Shown here in pieces: positions 57,368-64,000 of a DNA stretch of 64,000 bases. The DNA comes from Alcanivorax sp. DG881 (GTDB lineage Bacteria; Pseudomonadota; Gammaproteobacteria; Pseudomonadales; Alcanivoracaceae). The notes beneath the pieces were generated by a model that ran no database searches, had not been told where the DNA came from, and saw only the letters and a list, made by a program, of their open reading frames with translations. The translations under genes were made by a program, and so were the position numbers. How positions within the stretch are numbered: the first letter of the stretch is position 1; every line of letters begins with the position of its first letter. The DNA is taken from the NCBI RefSeq assembly GCF_000155615.1, contig NZ_DS989915.1:2125955-2189954 (forward strand), read 5' to 3'.

Positions 57368-58667
57368 CCCGCGCCTAAGCGCCGTGCGCGCCCTCAACCG
57401 GGTGCTCCCCGGCAAGGGCGACGGCGAAAGCCTGCGCGAGGTGCTGCGCGACTTTCCCCTGCAAGGCAGCGACGGCGGCCAGATGCGCGATATCTGCTTC
57501 GGCGTGTGCCGTCACCTGCGCCCTCTCAACCACTGGCTCAACCAGCAACTCTCCAAGCCCCTCAAGGCCAGCGCCCAGCCGGTCCGGCTGGCACTGCTGG
57601 CCGGCCTCTATGAACTGTGGTTCAGCGACCGCCCGGCCCACGCCATCGTCAATGCCTACCCGCAACTGTGCCGCAAGCTGAAAGCCCCCTGGGCCGCCGG
57701 CCTGAGCAATGCGGTGCTGCGCAAGGCCAGCCAGATTACCCTTGAAGAGGCTGTGGCCGACGCCCCCGCCAATATCCAGCTGAGCCTGCCAGACTGGCTG
57801 TTTAAACGCTGGCAAAAAGATTGGCCCGACGACGCCGACGCCATGGCCCGCGCCAACCTGCAAACGCCACCGTTCACCCTGCGGGTGAATCGTCAGCAGC
57901 AACAACGAGCCGATGCCCTCACCGCCCTGGGTGAGGGCGCCCGTGCCGGTAGCGTTGCTCCTTACAGCATTTACCTGCAACCGGCCCGGCCGGTATTTCA
58001 GCTCCCCGGTTTTGAGCAAGGTGCCCTGTCCGTACAGGACGAAGCCGCCCAACTGCCCGCCGAATTACTGCAGGCCCCGGCCAACGGTCGCATCCTCGAT
58101 GCCTGCGCCGCCCCCGGCGGCAAAACCGGACAACTGCGCGAGAAATTCCCCGCCGCAGACCTCACCGCCCTGGAGCTGGAAGGCAAACGGCTGGCCCGGA
58201 TTCGCGAGAACCTGGCACGGCTGGGCACCGACGTCACCCTTCTGCAAGGCGACGCCAGCGACCCGCACTCCTGGTGGGACGGCACCCCCTTCGATGCCAT
58301 CCTGCTGGACGCCCCCTGCTCCGCCACCGGCATCCTGCGCCGCCAGCCGGATGTGAAATGGCACCGCAAGGCCTCGGACATCGCCGCACTGGTTGATTTA
58401 CAAGCGCGCATGCTGGATGCACTATGGCCGCTGCTCAATCCCGGCGGCATGCTGGTGTATGCCACCTGTTCGGTGCTGCGCGACGAGAACGACCATCAGG
58501 TTCGTGACTTCCTGCAACGCCAGCCACAGGCCCGGGATGTGACGCCACGGCCGGAAGGGGCCACAATGGTGGACGCAGGGTGGCAGCTGTTCCCGGAACA
58601 ACACGGTCCGGACGGTTTCTACCTGGCTTGCCTGCGTAAAGAATCGGGGGCCCGACTCAGTTCATGA
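57336..58667 (+). CDS. rsmB: 16S rRNA m5C967 methyltransferase
   Basis: 443 residues from the ATG at 57336, overlapping fmt by 32 bases. An N-terminal NusB-like RNA-binding domain (about 8-140) precedes the Rossmann methyltransferase. SAM motif [32 protein letters not shown] (Cys), and [10 protein letters not shown] (second, catalytic Cys) are present. Its end overlaps trkA by 4 bases (ATGA). Confidence 0.96.
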   Translation: MRLVINVATPDPRLSAVRALNRVLPGKGDGESLREVLRDFPLQGSDGGQMRDICFGVCRHLRPLNHWLNQQLSKPLKASAQPVRLALLAGLYELWFSDRPAHAIVNAYPQLCRKLKAPWAAGLSNAVLRKASQITLEEAVADAPANIQLSLPDWLFKRWQKDWPDDADAMARANLQTPPFTLRVNRQQQQRADALTALGEGARAGSVAPYSIYLQPARPVFQLPGFEQGALSVQDEAAQLPAELLQAPANGRILDACAAPGGKTGQLREKFPAADLTALELEGKRLARIRENLARLGTDVTLLQGDASDPHSWWDGTPFDAILLDAPCSATGILRRQPDVKWHRKASDIAALVDLQARMLDALWPLLNPGGMLVYATCSVLRDENDHQVRDFLQRQPQARDVTPRPEGATMVDAGWQLFPEQHGPDGFYLACLRKESGARLSS

Positions 58668-60040
58668 AAATCATTATTCTCGGTGCCGGCCAGGTGGGTG
58701 GCACTCTGGCCGAAAACCTGGCCAATGAACGCAACGACATCACGGTCATCGATACCGATGATGAACGCCTGCGCGAGCTGGGTGACCGCCTGGATATCGG
58801 CACCGTGCGCGGCATGGGCTGCTACCCGGCAGTACTCAAGGAAGCCGGCGCCGAAGACGCGGACATGCTGATCGCAGTGACCAACTCTGACGAGGTCAAT
58901 ATGATCGCCTGTCAGGTGGCCTACTCCCTGTTCCGCACCCCCTCCAAGATCGCCCGCATTCGCACCGCCCACTACACCAGCCGCTCGGAAAAACTGTTCA
59001 ACGAGAACGCCCTGCCCATTGATGTGATCATCAGCCCTGAACAGGTGGTGACCGACTACATCAAGCGCCTGATCGAACACCCGGGCGCACTGCAGGTAGT
59101 GAACTTCGCCGGTGGCCGGGTACAGCTGGTGGCAGTGCGCGCCTATTACGGTGGGCCGCTGGTGGGCAACGAGCTGCGCGAATTGCGCAAGCACATGCCC
59201 AACGTGGATACCCGCGTCGCAGCTATTTTCCGCCGCGGCCGGCCAATCATCCCGGAAGGCAACACCGTGATCGAAGCCGACGATGAGGTGTTCTTCATCG
59301 CCGCCAAAAACGATATCCGTGCGGTCATGAGCGAGCTGCGCCGCCTGGAGCATAACTACAAGCGCATCGTTATCGCCGGCGGCGGCAACATCGGTTACCG
59401 GCTGGCCAAGACCATTCAGCATCGCTACAACGTCAAAGTCCTGGAGCGCATGCCCAAACGGGCGGAATGGCTGGGCGAAAAACTGCACCAGACCGTAGTA
59501 CTGCAAGGGCTGGCCACCGACCGGGACGAATTGCTCAAGGCCAACATCGAGAACACCGATGTGTTCTGCGCGCTCACCAACGATGACGAAGCCAACATCA
59601 TGGCCTCCTTGCTGGCCAAACGGCTCGGTGCCCGCAAGGTGATGACGCTGATTTCCAACCCGGCCTACGTGGACCTGGTGCAGGGGCACGACATCGATAT
59701 CGCCATTTCGCCCCAGCAATCCACCATCGGCAGCCTGCTCAGCCATGTGCGCCGGGGCGATGTGGTCAACGTCTATTCCCTGCGCCGCGGCGCGGCGGAA
59801 GCCATCGAGGCCATTGCCCACGGGGATGCCAAATCGTCCAAGGTAGTGGGCCGGGCCATCGACGAAATTGATCTGCCGGAAGGCACCACCATCGGCGCCA
59901 TTGTGCGCGGCGAAAAAGTGCTGATTGCCCACGACCATGTGGTGATCGAACCGGACGACCACGTGATTTTGTTCCTGATCGACAAACGCCGTACCCGGGA
60001 CGTGGAAAAACTGTTCCAGGTCGGCTTTACGTTTTTTTAG
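58664..60040 (+). CDS. trkA: Trk potassium uptake regulator TrkA
   Basis: 458 residues. Two RCK units: the first opens [19 protein letters not shown], the second [15 protein letters not shown] near residue 234, each with a nucleotide-binding glycine loop and a following TrkA-C domain. It is the cytoplasmic NAD(H)-binding gate of the Trk system. Its start overlaps rsmB; trkH follows after a repeat-containing gap. Confidence 0.97.
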   Translation: MKIIILGAGQVGGTLAENLANERNDITVIDTDDERLRELGDRLDIGTVRGMGCYPAVLKEAGAEDADMLIAVTNSDEVNMIACQVAYSLFRTPSKIARIRTAHYTSRSEKLFNENALPIDVIISPEQVVTDYIKRLIEHPGALQVVNFAGGRVQLVAVRAYYGGPLVGNELRELRKHMPNVDTRVAAIFRRGRPIIPEGNTVIEADDEVFFIAAKNDIRAVMSELRRLEHNYKRIVIAGGGNIGYRLAKTIQHRYNVKVLERMPKRAEWLGEKLHQTVVLQGLATDRDELLKANIENTDVFCALTNDDEANIMASLLAKRLGARKVMTLISNPAYVDLVQGHDIDIAISPQQSTIGSLLSHVRRGDVVNVYSLRRGAAEAIEAIAHGDAKSSKVVGRAIDEIDLPEGTTIGAIVRGEKVLIAHDHVVIEPDDHVILFLIDKRRTRDVEKLFQVGFTFF

Positions 60041-60066
60041 GAAACGCATGCACGCAGACACGCAAT

Positions 60067-60128
60067 CACGCACCACGCAACAGGCAGCACACGACCATGC
60101 CGGGCTTCGGCGTGATACGTGGTGCGTG
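60067..60128. repeat. Interrupted palindrome, CACGCACCACG arms
   Basis: CACGCACCACG (60067-60077) and its exact complement (60118-60128), core about 40 bases with GCCGGGCTTCGGC inside. It lies between trkA and trkH within the operon, so it would be transcribed. Confidence 0.7.
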
Positions 60129-60151
60129 TCGGCCTGCCAGCGGGAACCCTC

Positions 60152-61603
60152 ATGCACTTCGCGCTAATTTCGAAAATTCTCGGCCTGCTGCTGGTGGTCT
60201 TCAGCTTTACCATGATGCCGCCGGTAGCCGTGTCCTACTGGTATCAGGAAGGCAGCGAAACCCCGTTCCTGATCTCCTTTGTCATTACCCTGGCGCTGGG
60301 CTTAAGCCTGTGGCTGCCGTTTTTCCGCAACAAAACCGAACTGCAAACCCGCGACGGTTTTCTGGTCGTTACCCTGTTCTGGTCCGTGCTCGGCGTGATC
60401 GGCGCGCTGCCGCTAATTATCAGTGACGATGTTCCGGTGGGCTTCACCGATGCGGTATTCGAATCCGTTTCCGGGCTCACCACCACCGGCGCTACCATCC
60501 TGTCCGGCATCGATTTTCTGCCCAAATCGGTACTCTTCTACCGCCAGCAATTACAGTGGCTGGGTGGCATGGGTGTAGTAGTACTGGCCGTGGCCATTCT
60601 GCCCATGCTCGGCATCGGTGGCATGCAGCTCTACAAAGCTGAAATCCCCGGCCCCATGAAAGACGCCAAACTCACCCCACGCATCGCCGAAACGGCCAAA
60701 GCCCTGTGGTTTATCTACCTGTTTATTACCATTGCCTGTGCCCTGCTGTACTGGGCTTTCGGCATGAGCGTGTTCGACGCCATTTGTCACAGCTTCAGCA
60801 CCGTGGCCACCGGCGGCTTTTCCACCCACGATGCCTCCATGGCCTACTGGGACAACCCACTGATCGACTGGACCGCCACCCTGTTCATTCTGATTGGCGG
60901 GCTCAACTTTGCCCTGCATTTTGCAGTGTGGCGCGGCCGCTCCCTGTTCGCCTACCTTCGTGATCCGGAGTTTCGCTTTTTTATCAGCCTGTTCCTGATC
61001 TACACCGCCATCATCACCGCCGGCCTGCTGTTCTTCCATTACGACTTCGAAGTGGACGATGCCCTCCGCCACTCCGCGTTCCAGGTGGCGTCTTTCAGCA
61101 CCGGCACCGGGCTAACCAGCACCAATGCTGCTGCCTTCCCCGGCTTTATCCCCTATCTGCTGGTACTCACCAGCTTTATCGGCGGCTGCGCCGGTTCCAC
61201 CGGCGGCGGCATGAAGGCCGTGCGCGCCGCCCTGGTGTTCCACCACAGCATTCGCGAACTGCGCCGTTTGATTTACCCCAACGGCGTATTCGCCCTGCGC
61301 TTTGGGCGCCAGTCCATTCCCGACCGGGTGCTACAGGCCGTTTGGGGGTTTGTCGGTGTTTACATCACCATTTCGGTGATCTTCACCCTGCTGTTCACCA
61401 TGACCGGCATGGACCTGGCCACCGCCGTCAGCGCCGTCGCTGCCAGCCTTAACAACCTGGGGGTTGGGATCGGCCAGGTGGGCGGCGGCTTCGCCAACAT
61501 CACCGACAGCGCCAAGTGGATGATGACCGTACTGATGGTCGCCGGCCGTCTGGAAATCTTTACGCTGCTGGTCCTGTTCACGCCGATGTTCTGGAAACAA
61601 TGA
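60152..61603 (+). CDS. trkH: Trk potassium transporter TrkH
   Basis: 483 residues from the ATG at 60152; the longer frame from 60119 includes repeat sequence. Four M1-P-M2 repeats form the K+ pore: selectivity-type segments TTTGATI (about 115), SFSTVATGGFS (about 220), SFSTGTGLTST (about 315) and ASLNNLGVGIG (about 440), the usual Gly-containing filter residues. Inner-membrane channel partner of TrkA. Confidence 0.97.
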   Translation: MHFALISKILGLLLVVFSFTMMPPVAVSYWYQEGSETPFLISFVITLALGLSLWLPFFRNKTELQTRDGFLVVTLFWSVLGVIGALPLIISDDVPVGFTDAVFESVSGLTTTGATILSGIDFLPKSVLFYRQQLQWLGGMGVVVLAVAILPMLGIGGMQLYKAEIPGPMKDAKLTPRIAETAKALWFIYLFITIACALLYWAFGMSVFDAICHSFSTVATGGFSTHDASMAYWDNPLIDWTATLFILIGGLNFALHFAVWRGRSLFAYLRDPEFRFFISLFLIYTAIITAGLLFFHYDFEVDDALRHSAFQVASFSTGTGLTSTNAAAFPGFIPYLLVLTSFIGGCAGSTGGGMKAVRAALVFHHSIRELRRLIYPNGVFALRFGRQSIPDRVLQAVWGFVGVYITISVIFTLLFTMTGMDLATAVSAVAASLNNLGVGIGQVGGGFANITDSAKWMMTVLMVAGRLEIFTLLVLFTPMFWKQ

Positions 61604-61663
61604 AGTAAGGAAGTGACGCGAGGAGGGGAGAACCTGTCATGCCTTACCGCCTCGTGCTTCGCA

Positions 61664-61707
61664 CGGTTCGCACCCTGAACGGTGCTCCTACAGCGACTTC
61701 GTTGAAA
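61664..61707. repeat. REP-like element, copy 2
   Basis: 41 of 44 positions match 49319-49362, including GGTGCTCCTACAGCG. It lies after trkH and just before the trkH/alkB terminator. A related phrase of the TTAATTATTAACT type lies at about 61762-61790 between the terminator and the alkB stop. Confidence 0.75.
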
Positions 61708-61726
61708 GCGTGCCAGCGACCATAAA

Positions 61727-61755
61727 AAAGCCCCGGCATTGCCGGGGCTTTCTTG
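61727..61755. terminator. Bidirectional terminator between trkH and alkB
   Basis: AAAGCCCCGGC (61727-61737), loop ATT, GCCGGGGCTTT (61741-61751), with an A-run before and a T-rich stretch after, so both convergent genes can use it. Confidence 0.88.
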
Positions 61756-61795
61756 TTCTAGCTGTTAACTCTTAATTATTAACTGTTAACTGCTC

Positions 61796-62944
61796 TTACG
61801 CGATATTGTTGACTCGCTTGCTGTCACGGAACAGCTGGTCCAGCTCGCCTTCGTAATAGGCTTCCACCCGCGGGTTCATCACTTTTTTCCACAGCGGCGG
61901 GATCATTGCCAACACATACATGGTGGCGTAACCCGCCGGTAGCTGGGGGCTTTCCTCGTAGTGACGCAGCACCTGATAACGACGCTTGGCGTAGGCGTGG
62001 TGATCACTGTGACGCTGCAGTTGGAACAGGGCCAGATTGGTCAGCAAGTAGTTGGAGTTCCAGCTGTGGGCCGGAGTCACCCGCTCGAAACGCCCTTTCT
62101 CATTCACACGACGGTGCAGGCCGTAGTGCTCAATGTAGTTGATGATTTCCAGTGCCAGCGCCGCAAAGAAGCTCTGCCCCAGGAAGAACACCACACCCAT
62201 CCAGCCCCACAGCAAACCAAAGGTCACCGCGAACAAGGCAGAAATGCTGTACCACCAGATCAGCTCGTTGTAGATGCTGATATTTTTCTTGCCCTTACGC
62301 TCCAGGTATTTCTTTTCCAGGCTCCAGGCATTGATGAAGTTATGCACGAACGCCTTGGGAAGGAAGTTGTACAGGCTCTGGTTGTAACGGCTTGAAGAGG
62401 CGTCATCCGGAGTAGACACGTGCACATGGTGACCGCGTACGTGCTCCACCTTGAAACCCGCATAAGTCACTGTAGACAGCAGCAAACCGCCCATCCAGTT
62501 TTCTACTTTGGGATCCTTGTGGATCAGCTCATGGCCCAGGTTAATGGCGATAATGCCACCCACCGTGCCGATGGACACGATCCAGCCAATCTTGCCCAAC
62601 AACCCATAGTCATTGGTCATGAAGATATGGCCGGCGTAGAACAGCACCGCAATCCACACAAAGCCCATGGCAATAGCCGACACCCGGTAAAAGCGCTCTT
62701 CACTCATGGTGGGCACCTGGACATCTTCGCTGGGGTTGGTCGGGTCTTTACCGATTAGGTAATCCAGTACCGGGATCACGCCGAAAATAAACACGTACAT
62801 AAACCAGGCCCAATAATCCTGGGTCCCGCTTTCCACACCCACATAGGCAGAAAAAGGCACCAATGGAACCATAATGGCCCAGAAACTCAGGTAGCCGTAT
62901 TTTTTCATTTTTAGCATTACATCGGCATTCATATTCTCGAACAT
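61796..62944 (-). CDS. alkB: Alkane 1-monooxygenase
   Basis: 382 residues, an integral-membrane di-iron hydroxylase that oxidises medium-chain n-alkanes to 1-alkanols with rubredoxin as donor. Six membrane helices and all diagnostic motifs are visible: HELIHK (138-143), EHVRGHH (167-173), NYIEHYGLHR (269-278) and LQRHSDHHA (309-317). The start has GAGGTG upstream. It is divergent from a FadR-like gntR gene with an operator over its promoter. In Alcanivorax one of two alkB genes has this gntR neighbour, which makes this the alkB2-type locus; rubredoxin genes are not in the window. Confidence 0.97.
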   Translation of the reverse strand: MFENMNADVMLKMKKYGYLSFWAIMVPLVPFSAYVGVESGTQDYWAWFMYVFIFGVIPVLDYLIGKDPTNPSEDVQVPTMSEERFYRVSAIAMGFVWIAVLFYAGHIFMTNDYGLLGKIGWIVSIGTVGGIIAINLGHELIHKDPKVENWMGGLLLSTVTYAGFKVEHVRGHHVHVSTPDDASSSRYNQSLYNFLPKAFVHNFINAWSLEKKYLERKGKKNISIYNELIWWYSISALFAVTFGLLWGWMGVVFFLGQSFFAALALEIINYIEHYGLHRRVNEKGRFERVTPAHSWNSNYLLTNLALFQLQRHSDHHAYAKRRYQVLRHYEESPQLPAGYATMYVLAMIPPLWKKVMNPRVEAYYEGELDQLFRDSKRVNNIA

Positions 62945-62986
62945 GGCTCACACCTCGCTAGTTCAAGCCAAACAGTAACAGTCATC

Positions 62987-63027
62987 AATGTGAAGGTCAC
63001 ATTATCCATGATTTCCTGAATTGTCAA
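62987..63027 (-). promoter_or_regulatory. alkB promoter with overlapping operator
   Basis: On the minus strand: -35 TTGACA (63022-63027), 17-base spacer, -10 TAATGT (62999-63004). A perfect palindrome AATGTGA-AGG-TCACATT (62987-63003) overlaps the -10 and the expected start site, as for a repressor operator. The divergent FadR/GntR-like protein is the natural candidate. Confidence 0.75.
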
Positions 63028-63039
63028 ACAACTCAATTA

Positions 63040-63068
63040 ATGACATATTTATCCCGATCGCGGATAAT
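63040..63068 (+). promoter_or_regulatory. gntR promoter with TTATCC-N7-GGATAA palindrome
   Basis: -35 ATGACA (63040-63045), 17-base spacer, -10 GATAAT (63063-63068). TTATCC (63049-63054) and GGATAA (63062-63067) form a palindrome across the spacer and -10, suggesting autoregulation or a second regulator; its sequence differs from the alkB operator. Confidence 0.6.
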
Positions 63069-63105
63069 AGCCGCACGCCACACTCGCCTTACCAAGGACT
63101 CCAGC

Positions 63106-63771
63106 ATGTCGCTACAAGCGGTCAGCCTCAGCGAGCAAATCGCCCGACACCTGGGTGAGCAAATCATTACCGGTGAGCTCGCCCCCGGCAGTCGCCTGCC
63201 GGAAAACGAACTGGCCAAACAGCTTGATGTAAGCACTAACTCACTCCGTGAGGCCTTCAGGCTGCTGGAAAAGCAGCACATGATCGAACTTCAGCCGCGC
63301 AAGGGCGCTCGCGTCTGCGAGGTCACCGATGAGCAGGTTCGCGACCTGTATGAGTTCCTGTTCATGCTGCTATCACGGCTGGCCGGGCTGGCCGCTGCCC
63401 GCTGGCAACCCGGTGAAATTGAGGACCTGGTGGAGATGCTGCCCCAGCTGGAACAGCACTTTGTGAATGACGACCTACGCGCCGCGCACCAGCTGGCCTT
63501 CCGGTTTGTGGAAATCGCCACCGTGCGTTTCGCCCACAACCGCTACCTGGCCACCGATATTCAGGACCTGATCCCCCTGCTCAAGCGCTATTCGTTTATC
63601 GCCCTGCAGGAAGACACCTCGGAATTCGACGTCTCGCTACAGATCTTCAAGCGCCTGCTGGTCAACGTTGTCGGCCGCAATGTGGCCGACGCAGAAGCGG
63701 ATATCCGCGAATACGGCGACAACCAGTGCCAGATCGTCCTGCGCGCCATCGCCAAACGCAGCGCGGCGTAA
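63106..63771 (+). CDS. FadR/FCD-type GntR regulator of alkB
   Basis: 221 residues from the ATG at 63106 (AAGGA upstream); an in-frame start at 63040 would overlap the promoter. GntR winged helix about 10-75 (LGEQIITGELAPGSRLPENELAKQLDVSTNSLREAFRLLEKQ), then an all-helical FCD domain (about 85-215). It is divergent from alkB and very likely controls it, possibly sensing fatty acids or related metabolites; the effector is not readable. Confidence 0.9.
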   Translation: MSLQAVSLSEQIARHLGEQIITGELAPGSRLPENELAKQLDVSTNSLREAFRLLEKQHMIELQPRKGARVCEVTDEQVRDLYEFLFMLLSRLAGLAAARWQPGEIEDLVEMLPQLEQHFVNDDLRAAHQLAFRFVEIATVRFAHNRYLATDIQDLIPLLKRYSFIALQEDTSEFDVSLQIFKRLLVNVVGRNVADAEADIREYGDNQCQIVLRAIAKRSAA

Positions 63772-63784
63772 GAAGGCAATGAAG

Positions 63785-63932
63785 AGTTAATAATGAATAA
63801 TTAATAACGCGCGAAGCTGGTGTCTCTGTTTTTCCAATGCATGAGGCCGCGTCTACGGGGAAGACGCGGCCTCATGTGTTTGCTCTTAGTGCTCACGTCA
63901 GGTCGCGAACTATTAATTATTCATTATTAACT
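63785..63932. repeat. Interrupted palindrome with 22-bp perfect arms and inner hairpin
   Basis: Arms at 63785-63806 (beginning AGTTAATAATGAATAATTAA) and 63911-63932 are exact complements. The arm phrase is that of 27165-27253. The core holds a perfect 15-bp hairpin, CATGAGGCCGCGTCT (63840-63854) with 63862-63876, without a T-run. The inner border sequences ACGCGCGAA and TCGCGAAC recall the CGCGAAA border of other elements. Confidence 0.8.
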
Positions 63933-63981
63933 ATTAATTGCCTCCCCACACAATCCCCATAAAGCGCCCTTATCCCCTTGC

Positions 63982-64000
63982 CATGCTGGCCCTCATCACA
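63982..64000 (+). CDS. Possible start of next gene, truncated
   Basis: ATG at 63982 opens MLALIT up to the window end. Too short to identify; it could be chance. Confidence 0.2.

Noticed and set aside
58619..60157. 512-residue minus-strand frame inside trkA
   Set aside because: Shadow of trkA on the other strand with no ribosome site or family features.
63840..63876. Rho-independent terminator for the GntR gene
   Set aside because: The 15-bp stem is strong but has no T-run and lies within a palindromic element; kept as part of that element.

Overview
The window looks like chromosomal DNA of a marine hydrocarbon-degrading gammaproteobacterium, most likely Alcanivorax or a close relative. The main reasons are an alkB-type alkane monooxygenase divergent from a FadR/GntR-like regulator and sitting beside trkH-trkA-rsmB-fmt-def-(LysM)-dprA-tsaC-hemF-aroE, and a second Pseudomonas-like core cluster gmk-rpoZ-spoT-ridA...oxyR-recG. 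Taxonomy is inferred from gene content and recalled gene order, not from a search.

Layout. 1-5100 is an accessory, comparatively AT-rich segment. It holds an unknown two-winged-helix protein divergent from a ribbon-helix-helix protein, with three helically phased ACTAGT palindromes between them; a hipBA module; and a second toxin-antitoxin locus whose toxin is destroyed by two frameshifts while the antitoxin and a perfect 10-1-10 operator remain. 5192-10136 is a livFGMHK-type ABC importer operon. 10800-13521 carries ilvD and a DoeB-like deacylase. 13622-17116 is gmk-rpoZ-spoT. Between spoT and ridA, on the opposite strand, sits a tightly coupled pair (17200-22261): a PhoD-like metallophosphatase with a long helical insertion and a large protein of no family I recognise. 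This pair is the best candidate for an undescribed system. 22520-30435 holds ridA, a DUF2789 gene with a hairpin-rich leader, a VTT membrane protein, purK/purE, an epimerase-like gene, oxyR and recG.

30490-41722 is mixed accessory and housekeeping: a solute-binding lipoprotein, a membrane-anchored TIKI/TraB-like protein, an outer-membrane barrel, small proteins, ytoQ, an RsiV-like lipoprotein, an orphan cobS behind an AraC regulator, a lipoprotein alkylsulfatase and an M23 peptidase. finR/fpr follow, with Fur-like and LysR-type sites between them. 42794-49275 has a FAD monooxygenase, an AraC regulator, a frameshifted metal-dependent hydrolase, yheV, prlC and a gamma-carbonic anhydrase. 49420-61603 carries lpxR, a potassium-channel gene and the aroE-to-trkH core cluster. 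The window ends with alkB/gntR.

A recurrent non-coding theme is the interrupted palindrome in intergenic gaps. Arms are short repeated phrases (GTTGAAA; AGTTAATAATGAATA; GCAAGCTACA; GCGAGTTTCGAA; CACGCACCACG) flanking GC-richer cores. At least two elements with different arms share core sequence at identical spacing. Separate REP-like sequences also occur. No tRNA, rRNA, CRISPR array or complete insertion sequence was seen.
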